From positions 34,332,137-34,396,136 of the forward strand of contig OY855905.1 in NCBI GenBank assembly GCA_963693305.1: 64,000 nt of DNA, in the 5' to 3' direction. The DNA comes from Meandrina meandrites. Its lineage: Eukaryota; Cnidaria; Anthozoa; Scleractinia; Meandrinidae. The notes beneath the pieces were generated by a model. The model did not search any database, had not been told where the DNA came from, and saw only the letters and a program-made list of their open reading frames with translations. This document shows, in pieces, positions 1 to 10,659 of the stretch (the stretch's first letter is position 1; every line of letters begins with the position of its first letter). The translations under genes were made by a program, and so were the position numbers.

Positions 1-3000
1 ACTGGATTTAGAGTGGGTGAGTAGGACACGAGTTAATCTTCCTGCAGTTAAACGACGCGCAGACACGTTGAAAACTCGTCGATCAATAAAAAAGCAGTGG
101 CAAGCGGCTTGGCTTCTCCGAGCAGTGACGTGCATAGATCTGACCACTCTCTCAGGGGATGACACGGCGACCAATGTTGCCCGATTGTGCTTCAAGGCAC
201 AAAATCCAGTGAGACAAGACTTACTGGATAGCATGGGCATGGCGAACAAGGGTATAACCACAGGGGCTGTTTGTGTTTACTCATCGCGCGTTCCAGACGC
301 TGTCAAAACTCTCAAGGATATTAACTCCAAGGTTCCAGTTGCTTCAGTGGCTGCAGGATTCCCAGCAGGTAGAAAATGATCTTGTAACCTTAGATTGATG
401 ATTTTATTTGGTTGACACAATGTGGGGTGTAAGTCACTGAACCCCGCTTCAATCCCAAATCTCCATTGATATGTAGAGGCCAATCATGTGAAGGGTGTAC
501 AAATGTAGATGAATGTAGTGACTGGTAGGGGTGTAGCCCCTGTGGGACCCATGAGAGGTGCTGTGACCTAATGGCTAGTGTCCTGGACTGTGGGTCGAGT
601 GGCCTGGGTTCGAGTCCTGGCCAGGGCACTGCGTTGTGTTCTTGGGCAAGACACTTTACTCACATAGTGCGTCTCCCTTCCCAGGTGTATTTATAAATGG
701 GTACCAGAGAATTTACTCCTGGGGGTAACCCTGCGATAGACTAGAATCCCATCCAGGGGGAGTAGAAATACTCCTAGTTGCTTCATGCTACAGAAACCGG
801 GATAGGCTCTGGCCTGATGGGCCACTAGGCTCGTATGCAGACTTTACTTTTACTGTTGTGGTACTCAGCATCTCCAGGAGAATCACACTTTGTGCTTCTT
901 TGCAAGGGTGTATAATATTTCTGGTGCATAAAAGAACCAATAAATATATGCCTGTCAACAAAGATTTCTAAATATTTTGTTCTTAGAAAAAGATTTCTAA
1001 ATATTTTGTTCTTAGAGGAATTCAGTAAGTGCAATATAGTATGGCAGGATTCATAATCATAAGTAACATGTTGTGGGGTTTAACTGTAGGTCAGACTCCT
1101 CTCAAGCAAAGACTGGAGGAAATAGAAACTGCTGTGGCTTCAGGTGCAACTGAAATTGACATTGTAATCAGCAGAGCATATGTACTGGAGGCAAACTGGG
1201 AAGCACTTTACAATGAAGTGCAGGCAATGCGCAAAGCTTGTGGAGAAGCTCATCTGAAGACGATCATTGCTACAGGTGCAGTAGTTTTATATTTTTATAT
1301 TGTTATTGTTGAAGGTCATCACGCTTACATGTACAGCTGTACAGATTTGTAGTTTTGTATCAGTATGCCAAATTTGTCAGGTTTTCATTTTTAGTTTTTG
1401 TAACAAGGATGCCATATAAGTAACATACACTGAAATTTAACTTTACCCTACCTCTTTATAAAATTCTTCTTACTATATTGATGCATTGTCATTGGTGGGC
1501 AGCAGGTTTTTAGCCTAGGAGTCTGAGGACAACATGTATTTCTGCAGTTTGAGTGCAAATTTATTCGAAAACTTCTTAAGTGGCTGCAAATTAGCTCTTA
1601 AATTATGCAGCAATTCATAATTAGTTTTCCCCAAAATGTGGGTGTATGAAAAACCGTTAAATAAAAGACATGTGCATAGCCAATCAGAATGCAACTTTGC
1701 CAATTGTCTGTCACTGGGCTGTTTCTCATTGTAATTTTGGATTTGTTAATACATGTACAGTTGAATCCTGATAACTCAAACCTTCAAGGGAAATTGAAAA
1801 AGGTTCGAGTTATCGGGGTTCAAAGTATGGAGGGTAAAATTAATAAGAAAATGACCTGGAGGAGAATTGAAAAAGGTTTGAGTTAGCGGGAGGTTCGAGT
1901 TATTGAGGGTTTGAGTTGTCGGGATTCAACTGTATTTACGATGTAATTTTGTTCCATACAGGTGAACTTGGTTCTCTAACCAATGTATACAAAGCTAGTC
2001 TGGTTTCCATGATGGCTGGCTCAGACTTCATCAAAACATCGACTGGTAAAGAGTCGGTAAATGCAACATTCCCAGTTGCATTGGTTATGGTGCGGGCAGT
2101 CAGGGACTACTATCAGGTACTACATTAAGCACTTTACTTTGTTAGTTTTTGTTATAAAATACTTGATATTATTATGCAACTATCGAACTCTGGTTGGTGG
2201 AGTACAAATAATGCACAACATGAGTACAAATATCTCACGATATCTGTACTCTAGATAAGAGTTCATCCATTTCCTTGTTAAATGACGATTTATTCGAGCA
2301 TAACAAATCCGAATGATGAACGACTACAAATAACTACACGTGAGGTTTGACCGGGCTAGTCCCAGTCTACTTGACATGACATGACGTGACCGGGCTAGTC
2401 CCAGTCCATATAAAGGTTGACCACATATTTCTCTATACTCCACAAGACTGGTTTAAATAACAATATTTGTACTCCACAAGACCGATTTAACAGGTTCCAT
2501 ATTCCTCTTGACAATGCAAATGATTCAAATACGGTAGAAAGTCAGCATTTTTGGGAAAAGAAAATGTTGGATAATAAAATAATCTGTCGTCATTTGTATT
2601 TTGACCAGTAAAAATATACTGACAGCGATACTACACTAAAAGGTCTAATAAAATATATGTATTGGTTATATGTCCATGAAAACACTACTTAAGCCATATT
2701 GATGGGAGGCAAGCGTTGTCACCACTGCATGACTGCTACTCCCCTATAACCAATTTATTTACCCCTCTAGTCTTCTAATCTTCATGTTTAGCCAGAAATG
2801 TGATGCTTTTCATAAAACAAGATTAAGAAACCTTCTGTAGTCGTTTGACAGTTTGCTTCTGGTTTCAGCAAACTGGTCACAAAGTAGGCTTTAAGCCAGC
2901 AGGTGGAATCCGTAGTGCCAAAGATGCCTTGACATGGCTCTCCTTGATGAAGGAAGAACTTGGAGATGATTGGACACATCCTGACTTGTTTAGAATTGGT

Positions 3001-4130
3001 GCCAGTTCTCTGCTTGGTGACATAGAGAGGCAACTATTCCACTATGTAACAGGGAGGTAAGTGAAATCTTTACTTGTATAATTTTACAAGTACATGTATT
3101 TACATGAATTGGAAGTACACTAGAAGAGGAAGTGCCACAGGATGACAGAACAAATGAAATTATTTGCATGGAAGAGAGAAACTAGTAATAACACAATCCT
3201 CACCAGAAGCCTTCAAGAAAATTTATGGCTTCATCTGGAATCGAGCCCATGACGTCTGCGATTCAAGTGCAATGTACTACCAACTGAGCTATGAAGTCTC
3301 ACAGGTCATTTTTTTGGGTTCTATACTGTCACTGACTTTTTTTGGCTTTTTTTAAAACGGCACCAAAATTACGACTCAGTGTTTTCAACCATGCAGGAAA
3401 TGCTCCTAGAACGTAAAGGGAAGGATAGCTAGCAAATTGTTTAAAGCAGAGGGTGACCGTAAATAGTTTTCATCAATTTTTCCAAATCACAAGGACAAAA
3501 CTTGAAAAAATCAGGCTGTCTTTTTCAAGTTGAGATCATATCTTCCGATGGTTTTACATTGACATCACTCTTCAGTACACTGGTATAGTAATTTTAAGAA
3601 AACTTGACCACTGTTAAAAGGGTTCCAATAGTGTAAACATGTTTTTGGGCTGTTGAATTTTTGAAGTTATGCTTGTGACAGTGTGTCTTTAAGTACAAAG
3701 TGATACTGCTCATAAAATTTGAGTTTGAGAATGGATTGAAAACCACATACCCACCATTTTGTGTTGTCACTGTAAATATTATTCAACTATTATCTTACTA
3801 GTAAAAATATAACCTGCTATAAAGTATAATTGGATGTTATACTTAAGAAAATTGCATTGGTGCACAAAAATTGAATTAAGCATTTGCCAGTCTTTTGACG
3901 TTTTCACTATACATGTATGAATAATTGAACAACCAAGTTTTGTGTTTGATATCCGGAATCGGCTTTGTTTAAATATTCCGTATCCCGTTAATTTTTCCTC
4001 AAATATCCCATATCCCTATAATTTTTTTACCCAAATATCCTGTTTCCTGATAACCCCTAATAGGGTCTCAATAATATTTTGTTTTCTCTTATCTAGATAT
4101 GCTGCACAACATGAAATGGCCATGGCATAA
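1..4130 (+). CDS. DERA: Deoxyribose-phosphate aldolase (5' end cut by window)
   Basis: Class I aldolase that cleaves 2-deoxyribose-5-phosphate to glyceraldehyde-3-phosphate and acetaldehyde in cytosolic deoxynucleoside breakdown. Exons I derive: 1-368, 1090-1275, 1962-2116, 2869-3056 and 4097-4130 (stop TAA 4128-4130). All borders are GT-AG and phases join cleanly, giving 309 visible residues; the animal enzyme has about 318, so only a few N-terminal residues are missing. Diagnostic stretches seen: WQAAWLL, DLTTLSGDDT, VASVAAGFPAG, TEIDIVI (the family's catalytic Asp), FIKTSTGK (the Schiff-base Lys is expected here, codon 2033-2035) and GFKPAGGIRSAKD (second active-site Lys). No frameshift or stop is seen. 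The last exon codes for only about 11 residues. Family assignment is very secure; the exact first codon lies outside the window. Confidence 0.95.
545..855 (+). repeat. tRNA-derived SINE in DERA intron 1
   Basis: The 5' part looks like a tRNA: an A-box-like stretch near 557-577 (CTAATGGCTAGTG) and a perfect B box GGTTCGAGTCC at 607-617. It is followed by a non-tRNA body containing CTTGGGCAAGACACTTTAC-like sequence, a common feature of invertebrate SINEs. The body runs to a T-rich tail near 850. It lies in the intron in sense orientation. It is not a functional tRNA gene, because no convincing anticodon arm and acceptor stem can be folded. Confidence 0.7.
1758..1932. mobile_element. pogo/Tigger-like MITE in DERA intron 2
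   Basis: A 175-bp element begins CAGTTGAATCC and ends GGATTCAACTG, flanked on both sides by TA (1756-1757 and 1933-1934). Inside are several copies of a GGTTCGAGTTATCGGG-like motif in both orientations. The TA target duplication and CAGTTGAA ends fit non-autonomous pogo/Tigger (Tc1/mariner superfamily) elements. It has no coding capacity. It ends 29 bases before the exon-3 acceptor, so it supplies sequence close to the splice site. Confidence 0.75.
2348..2408. repeat. Short direct repeat
   Basis: A 19-base unit, GACCGGGCTAGTCCCAGTC, occurs at 2348-2366 and 2390-2408, separated by a TGACATGACATGACGTG-type spacer. It lies in DERA intron 3, where no gene is seen. Confidence 0.7.
3218..3305 (-). 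repeat. tRNA-like SINE head (minus strand) in DERA intron 4
   Basis: The reverse complement reads as a tRNA-like unit. It has an A box TAGCTCAGTTGG, a B-box-like GGCTCGATTCC, and a near-complementary acceptor stem (GACTTCA against TGAAGCC, one mismatch). The D stem is poorly paired. It is probably the head of a tRNA-derived SINE or a tRNA pseudogene rather than a working tRNA gene. Confidence 0.6.
3360..3720 (+). repeat. Degenerate interspersed repeat, copy 1
   Basis: This stretch aligns by eye with 33950-34330. Shared landmarks include CCTAGAAC, TCCAAA(A)CACA, CAA(G/T)TTGAGATCA, TTCAGT(A/G)(C/T)AC and CTA-GACCA/TTGACCA, in the same order and spacing. The two copies are diverged. This suggests an old interspersed element; the family is not identified. 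Confidence 0.5.
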
Positions 4131-4326
4131 TTGCTGTGAAACTCATTGGGGTATTGGAATATGACATCCTATATAGAGGGAAAGAAAAGTAATCAATTAT
4201 AACGACCTCTGTAAAGTAAAAAAACTTGCATATTGAAGGGAAGATGTGAACTGCATTGTGCGTGGGAATGGCAATCTGTGTTTTTTAACTGGAGTTGTCA
4301 AATGTGACCTATTTATATAATCTTTT

Positions 4327-4332
4327 AATAAA
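4327..4332 (+). terminator. DERA polyadenylation signal
   Basis: A canonical AATAAA lies 197 bases after the DERA stop codon in an AT-rich 3' UTR. It is the first perfect signal downstream and probably directs 3' end formation. Confidence 0.6.
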
Positions 4333-5140
4333 ACGGTTGTCAGGTATTAAACTCTCACTGTTTATATCTTTGCGGCTTTTGTGTATCATACAAGTCATGT
4401 ACCAGCTGTTGGCGCATTTTTTGGTAGATTGATTGGTGTGTTCACCTGATGAAATACAAAGATACTAGTGGTTATCTTGTGCAGTATACAAATGTGCTCT
4501 GCATCTGTCTAATGTACTTATTCTGTTTCATGGAGTAAAACAAGTGATGCTTTTCCCCTCACAGATGTAATCAGTGTCATCAGTGAAGATAAATTCAAAA
4601 GTGCATGCTCTACCACAAAGGAGGTCAAGCAGCTAGTTTCTCGTTGGCATTTACCATGTGCTATTTACTATTTATTCCAGGGAATACTGCAGCACTAAAC
4701 TGGCAACTTTGATGGACCACTACTACCATTCTTTATGATAATTTTTATTGGCATAAATTCTACCATGAGCACCAGTATAACTTGTTATTACATGTAGGTG
4801 GCTCTGAACCCCTAACATTGCATTTTTTTTTTAACTTTGCAAGAAGTTTTATATGGGGACATTATACTTACAGGTTTCACTGCTGGTATGATCAGCGGCT
4901 TAAAGGGTTTAGGGCTCTGGAACTCTGTGCTAAAAAAACGCTGGACTCCAGGCTCCCAGAAAAAAAGGCTCTGGGCTCAGATGCAAACGGTTTCAGAATT
5001 TCACGCCCTGTAGCTATGTAATATTAGGGCTCCAAACAGACGAACAATGGGTCTCCATGGCGAAAATTGTAGGACTCTCGTGCTCCGACCATCCCCGCTT
5101 TGGGACCCTGACCTTGACTTGAACCAGTGGGCTAGCAGGT
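4333..5140. other. Intergenic DNA after DERA
   Basis: No gene is supported here. From about 4890 to 5090 the base composition becomes GC-richer with repeated CTCTGG / GGGCTC words. This looks like the edge of the transposon block that follows rather than coding sequence. Confidence 0.5.
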
Positions 5141-6352
5141 CCTAGCAGTAAAAGAAGTATGGCCTGCCACACTGTCCATTTAAATGCCGAGAATGTTTGT
5201 AGAGTCTTGGGAGAAATGATTTCGTGACGAGCCCAAAGAACGGCCGCGTAAATGCTAGAAGTTTGAGTGAGTCGAGATTTTTTAAAGTCTGTGGAGAATT
5301 TTGTAAAAATACCCAGTCCATCGAGAAATTTTCATCGGTCGAGATCGAAAACTGATTTCTTATGTTGAAAAATTTAACCATTATTTCTCGAATTTGACAT
5401 TTGCAATCCGTAAAGACGTAAACAATTCTTGTTCCTCTTTGTCTCATTTTGAGGTTAAGGCCTTTGATTGGAGGTAACCTTGTACAATGGAACCCGGTTA
5501 AAACGGACACTGTAGTCTTCATCGTCGCTGGAGTCAGAATCATACTCTGACAGCTGGTCACCGATGTCATCAGCTGAACTGGGTTCTTCGGTGACTCGGT
5601 CGCCAACAGGTAGCTCTTTCCTTTACATGCTTCGATGAAGAGTTCCTGCTCCATGCTTGGTGTTGTTCTGACGAACCGAAAGCTGCCTGACGGCTTTGGT
5701 ATGCTCGCTGGCCCACTGGCGCATGGAATCCTAGTAGTCATCACACGTGTACGGGAAGATGCTTTATCTTTGGGGTACCTTTGTCTGTTAACCATATAGT
5801 ACGAGTTAGAATGAGTGAAGTAGTGGGCCGACCACTTCGTTGCTCGTTTCAGAGACTCTTTCATGCTGGTGCCAAAGTACCTGACATATTCCAACAGAGT
5901 ACAAGTCGGGTACAAGTGGCTGACAGCGTGCACATTTTCAACCTGAATTGTTTGACAAACCTCTGGCTCAGTGGAGAATCCTTGACTCAATATGCCAATG
6001 CTTTTATCTAGTCTGCCTAGACCTTTCTCCAATAGACTGAGGGAGAATAGTATTTTAAGCTGCCTGCTGTCTTGGTCTGCAAACAGGGTCTGGAAGGGGT
6101 TTCGCGTGATCCGTGAATTGACCAAAAAACAGGGCGTGAATCGGGAAAACTCATGAAAAACAGCCGTGATCTGTGAATTATATATTCACTGTGACGCGTG
6201 ATCATCTAAAGTTGTAGTCCGTGAATCGAGATTTCTACCGATAATGTCGTGAACATCAAATAACCCTACACTAATACGTGTAAATTGTCTGTCAAGATGG
6301 TTCAAAGTTGGTCTTCTGTCATTGTTTTGAAACGTAACCGACCATTGTCAAA

Positions 6353-6652
6353 ATGAAACGGTTACCTGTGAAAACGATGTCTAAAAGTGACCAACTTATT
6401 GTGTGGGAATGGGCCAAGGAGCATGGAAAGACTGTGCGGCAGCTGACAATCAGACAGACCAACACAAAACATGCAGCAGGAACTTTTCCATTAAATATGT
6501 ACCGGAAAAGGCTACCAGTAGGCGAACGGATTCAACAAAAAAAAATTCATGCAAGGGAAAATGTCCGAAAAAAAAATCATGCACGGAAAAAACGCAGAGA
6601 AAAATATCATGCACAAGATAGACCGCATTTTGATATTAAACTAGAAATATAG
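6353..6652 (+). pseudogene. Partial plus-strand copy of the transposon-type ORF
   Basis: The translation contains WAKEHGKTVRQLTIRQTNTK, AAGTFPLNMYRK and LPVGERI. It is clearly homologous to the minus-strand pseudogene (WASEHTKAVRQLSVRQNNTK ... ELPVGDRV). After about 6535 the frame runs into Lys/Arg-rich low-complexity sequence and stops at 6650. The acidic part probably resumes at 15185-15378 (SEYDFTSEEEENQ), with 8.6 kb of nested insertions between. The ORF therefore may belong to the 9.4 kb element itself. Function unknown. Confidence 0.55.
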
Positions 6653-7135
6653 TTCTTCTAGAAAAGTGTTTCAAAATGCTACCAAATGGCATTAGATCGT
6701 GTGTAGATTTTAAAAATTTTCGTTGGGGGAGAATGTCCCCGGACCCCCTACGAAAATAGGCCTCCGGCCCATTTTAATACATCATGTAATCAATGCTAAC
6801 GTTTGGGCACTCTCACCTCAAAATTCATTCCTACGAACCAGGGGGGGCCGAAGACTCGCGGATTTTTTGTATCAGAATCATCGCCGAACAAATTACGTCA
6901 CATCCGGTCCCAAAACGGCCAAAATGTCGAGCGCCTCGTCGCGAAAAGGCGTTGAAAAAAATTCTGGAGCAGACGGAGGTGTTTTGCATTTTTGGAACCG
7001 ACAGTTTCGTGTTATTTTGTACCATGGGGTTTAAAGAGGTTGCAGAGATATTGCTTCGACTGTTTAGGGAAAGATTTCGATAAAAGAGATGCTTTTAGTA
7101 CAAGTTTGAAGGAAACTAGCGGTGAGTGAGGTCCT

Positions 7136-8166
7136 GTGTCATGGCGGATATTTCACAAACTCATAATCAAGTGCCGTTCAAACTTTTTGATCTAGTAAAT
7201 ACTGATGCTGTGATAACGTCAAGTGAAATAGCCTATCCCGAAGAAGACACCATGAAATTAACACTGGTGGTTACAGTTTGTAGTGTACACTTCGGCGATA
7301 CCATTATCACAAGCCGTTTAGTGCGAGAACACGATTTCTCTGGAGGTGATCTTTCACACTCTCTAAACACGTGCCGTTCAAACTTTTGGATCTAGTAATT
7401 ACTGATGCTGTGATAACTTCGAGTTAAATAGCTTATCCTGGAGAAACACCATTGAGGAAACACTGGTGGTTATAGTTTGCAGTGTCTACTTCGGCAATAT
7501 TATGAACACAAGCCGTTTAGTGCGAGGATTCGATTTCGGTGGATGTGTGTCATGGCGGATACTTCATACACTCAAAATCAAGTGATGTTCAAACTTTTGA
7601 ATCTATTTATTACTAATGCTGTGATAACGTCAAGTAAAATAGCCTATCCTGAAGAAAACACCATGGAAAAAACACTGGTGGTTACAGTTTGTAGTGTCTA
7701 CTTCGGCGATACCATTATCACAAGCCGTTTATTGCGAGAAGACGATTTCGCTGGAGGTTGTCATGGCGGATATTTCACACTCTCAAACTACGTGTGGCTC
7801 AAACTTTTGAATCTAGTATTTACTGATGCTGTGATAACGTCGAGTAAAATAGTCTATCCCTAAGAAAACACTATAAAAGACACACTGGTGGTTGTATTTT
7901 GTAGCTATCTATCATAACACAAGCTGCTTAGTGTAAGGAGTCGATTTCGCTGGAGCTGTGTCATGGCGGATATTTCAAACTCTCAAAACACGTGACGTTC
8001 AAACTTTTGAATCTAATAATTGCTGATGCTGTGATAACGTCTTGTAAAATAGCCTATCCTGAAGAAAACACCATGGAAAAGACACTGGTGGTTAAAGTTT
8101 GTAGTGTCTACTTCGGCGATATCATTATCACAAGCCGTTTAGTGCGAGAAGACGATTTTGCTTGAG
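7136..8166 (+). repeat. Five tandem units of about 207 bp at left end of the 7 kb element
   Basis: Units start near 7136, 7345, 7547, 7758 and 7957 (spacing 199-211). Each carries TCATGGCGGATA (weak in unit 2), TTCAAACTTTTG, ACTGATGCTGTGATAACGTC, ATAGCCTATCC, ACACTGGTGGTT, TTCGGCGATA and CACAAGCCGTTTA in order. Several units stay open for about 65 codons and give similar peptides (DAVITSSKIAYPEENTM, LVVTVCSVYFGDTIITSR). The unit length is not a multiple of three, so the frame shifts between units; no multi-unit protein is encoded. Inverted relatives lie at 12860-13510. Confidence 0.8.
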
Positions 8167-8690
8167 GTGTTGTTACTTGAACAGTTTAGTGATGAAGATA
8201 CAACTCTAACTGCATCCTAAAGGTTGGTATTTCTATTCCCACATTTTACATTAAACATTCTCGGTTATAGTGAGATACATATATGTCTATTTGGTCGTTG
8301 GGGACATCAGTGACAATAATTTTGTTCAATTTTTACCTTAAATAATTCCTTTCATAAAGGAAAGGCAGCCGAGTCCAAATCGAATCAAGAAACTAAGAAT
8401 CATTTATAATCATTATAAAAATTTACTTGGTACAAGTCATTTAGGAAAGATCCTTCAACGTAAAAAAACGTTTGAAGGATAACTCACAGTTTGTTAACCA
8501 ACAATAACGTTGGATGCGGTGTGGGACAAATTATGCAGAATGCAGACTGGCACTTTTGCATGGTCATGGCCATGAGTAGCACGGTTAGCCTGCTCTTAAT
8601 GATGGTAATGTAATGTTGTCACCATCCTGGACATGATGTAAAGTCTACTGCTGCATTTGTGCACACACCGCCTTAATTGGATGTGTGACG

Positions 8691-9285
8691 CAGGGTGCGA
8701 CAAAAGTGCTGTCCGATACCCCAGGCTAGTGGAATGATTCATCGGGCTAGCATCTTTAGATTACTGGTTGCCCGATGGGCAAGCCGGGCAAGCAAGCAAT
8801 TTTTTTTATGGCAAACTTCAGAAATGAGCGTGGAGCAAACAGTTCGTGAGGGAAAGTGAAACTATACAAATTTTTTTTTTAGTTGAAATGACCAAGAAAT
8901 CTAAGGGACCAAATCATTTTTTAATGAAAATATCCCAAAAGACAATGGCTTTGCAGCAATGACGGTGGCAATGGCCTTGCAGCACACGGAAGTATATTAT
9001 CAGCTGTATTGTGGCCTTTCAGCTTTGGAATTCTCATTATGATACAAAGTCTGTTGTAACTGCAACAAGCATTCGTTAAATCAAGCATTTCTATATAAGT
9101 GCTGTAGAATTAGTTGATCTATGCTCCACATTATTAATTAGCATGTATTTTGCATAGTAAATAAATTTTCTTGTCTTTATTGAATAAATTAATTTCGGGC
9201 TACCACCTCAGAGCTTTGGGCTAGTACAATGGAATACCAGCTTGCCCGAAGGTCAAGCTGATTTTTTGATTTTCGTCTCACCCTG
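8691..9285. mobile_element. hAT-like non-autonomous element nested in the 7 kb element
   Basis: It starts CAGGGTGCGACAAAAG and ends TTTTCGTCTCACCCTG, giving imperfect inverted ends of about 16 bp. Near both ends are inverted GGGCTAG / CTAGCCC and TTGCCCG / CGGGCAA words. No matching target duplication is found (GTGTGACG on the left, GGGGGATA on the right), so borders are less certain. No coding capacity. Confidence 0.5.
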
Positions 9286-9359
9286 GGGGGGATAAAGTTG
9301 CCTGGGTCTGAGATTTGTCTTGCAGAAAAATGAAATTTAAAAATTCCAGTAAGACAGAA

Positions 9360-9475
9360 ATTATTCAGTCAGTATAAATGCAGACTGCAGACTGTAGACC
9401 AGGGGTAAAATGCAGACTGAGGGTAAAATGCAGACTGTAGACCCGGGGTATAATGCAGACTGAGGGTAAAGTAAT
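9360..9475 (+). repeat. Short tandem repeat, ATGCAGACTG core
   Basis: ATGCAGACTG(A/C/T)(G/A)(G/A) plus GGGTAAAATGCAGACTG-type units recur four times or more between 9377 and 9470, with alternate GTAGACC spacers. Non-coding. Confidence 0.7.
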
Positions 9476-9526
9476 GAAACACAAGTCTGAAATAAGTCTT
9501 AAAGGTTTTCTTACCTTTGTTTACGA

Positions 9527-9690
9527 GGCTGCCATGTTGCAATTTAAATTGTTCCTTCCACAAAGAAGAAATATGTGCTTCACTCGACCCTGTAAAGGAT
9601 TGCATCCACAGTGTCACCCGTAATGCCTGTGTTCAACACTGTGGAAGCGGGGAAATACTCAAAATAATTAGGGGCAAACCTCTCCATGTT
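9527..9690 (-). pseudogene. SGNH-hydrolase-like fragment, inverted copy
   Basis: The minus strand reads ERFAPNYFEYFPASTVLN, then GITGDTVDAILYRVE and a stop. It is the diverged inverse of 10108-10311 and is shortened by internal deletion. It is a remnant without an independent gene structure. See the plus-strand copy for the domain argument. Confidence 0.5.
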
Positions 9691-9917
9691 TTTTGTTTTT
9701 TGTTATTCTGCTCCCAGGAGCAAAAATGATCAAAATCGATGAAAATTGATACTCACAACTCTTTTGATCTTCAATTTTCATCGATTTCCGATATCAATCG
9801 ATTAATGGCCATCAATTATTATCGATTACAATCGATTTTATTGATTATCGAATTTCATTGATTGGGCACGCCGGGAGGAAATGGACGAAATTAACAAAAA
9901 AGTAAAAGTATTCTATT

Positions 9918-10061
9918 GTGTGGTTCCAGAAAATATCCATACTCCCCCCACAGAAGGGACTGGAAATTCCAGGCACGAGGGGGGGGGGGGGGAGGTCTCA
10001 AAGACCCAGAGGGGGGGGGGTCAGATGGGGGGGGTCAGAGGGCAAATCCCTTCCATGGGGG

Positions 10062-10092
<31 letters not shown>

Positions 10093-10098
10093 AACATT
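9918..10098. mobile_element. MITE with TGGTTCCAGAAAATATCCAT ends and poly-G core
   Basis: The inverted ends (TGGTTCCAGAAAATATCCAT at the left, its exact inverse at the right near 10074-10098) enclose about 130 bp of G-runs up to 15 long. There is no coding capacity: the Gly-rich reading frames across it are artefacts of poly-G. It sits between the two inverted SGNH-like fragments. Confidence 0.7.
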
Positions 10099-10107
10099 AC
10101 AAAGAAT

Positions 10108-10311
10108 ATGGAGAGGTTTGCCTCCAATTATTATGAATATTTCCCCGCTTCCACACTGTTGAATGCAGGAATCGCGGGCGACACCGTGGAAGCAATCCTT
10201 ACGATCCTGTACAGGGTCGAGGGGATGGATATTCCGTGCAAAGTGAAGCACATATTTCTTCTTTGTGGTATGAACAATTTGCCTTGCCACTCCCCTGCAA
10301 CTATTTCATGA
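10108..10311 (+). pseudogene. SGNH/GDSL-hydrolase-like fragment in transposon
   Basis: The plus-strand frame reads ERFASNYYEYFPASTLLNAG, GIAGDTVEAILTIL and KHIFLLCGMNNL. The order of a G-x-x-G-D-T block followed about 35 residues later by a hydrophobic strand and G-x-N-N is what SGNH hydrolases show (block II Gly and block III G-x-N-D/N). Such esterase-like domains are known in some retrotransposon and transposon ORFs. The block I Ser and the C-terminal catalytic block are not visible, so it is a fragment. A Lys-rich open frame at 10466-10651 (stop TAG) could be its tail. Confidence 0.4.
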
Positions 10312-10659
10312 ACCATTATTGAAATTTTATTTTCCCTTCACCCAGTGTCCATTTGCTGTTATTCATTTACTTCCTATTTTACCCCGTTTTGATCAATTTC
10401 GCCCTCATGTTTCTCCTACTAACTCTTCTACTTATTTTCAGATTATTGTTCAGATTTTGTTGTGTATGGATTCCATCAAAGACTCAATTAAAACAATCAG
10501 GGAGAAGAAAGAACGAGACCTAGTGGAGCCGGTACCACACTTTGAAAATAAAATTATGAAAAAGAAGCAGCTCATCAAAATTAAGAAGCTACAAGCAAAA
10601 ATAAAAAGCCAAGGCTGTCGAGGGAACTTGATCACGAAATTTAAGTGTTAGAAAAAATG

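Noticed and set aside
3225..3298. Functional tRNA gene (minus strand)
   Set aside because: A and B boxes and most of the acceptor stem are present, but the D and anticodon stems pair poorly; it fits a tRNA-derived SINE.
5142..6125. 327-codon minus-strand open frame as an intact gene
   Set aside because: Only its first half (to about 5750) is in the real frame. The second half is out of frame relative to the recognisable VRQL and acidic blocks, and its start runs into the inserted element.
7126..7863. Protein-coding genes from the 89- and 128-codon frames in the 207-bp array
   Set aside because: They are successive tandem repeat units within a transposon end and are broken by frame changes at each unit.
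7136..8166. CRISPR-like array because of regular spacing
   Set aside because: Units are about 207 bp with no short repeat plus unique spacer pattern, and the genome is animal.
9881..10311. Gly-rich proteins of 72-131 codons on both strands
   Set aside because: They run through poly-G of a MITE with inverted ends; open frames in homopolymer tracts are expected by chance.
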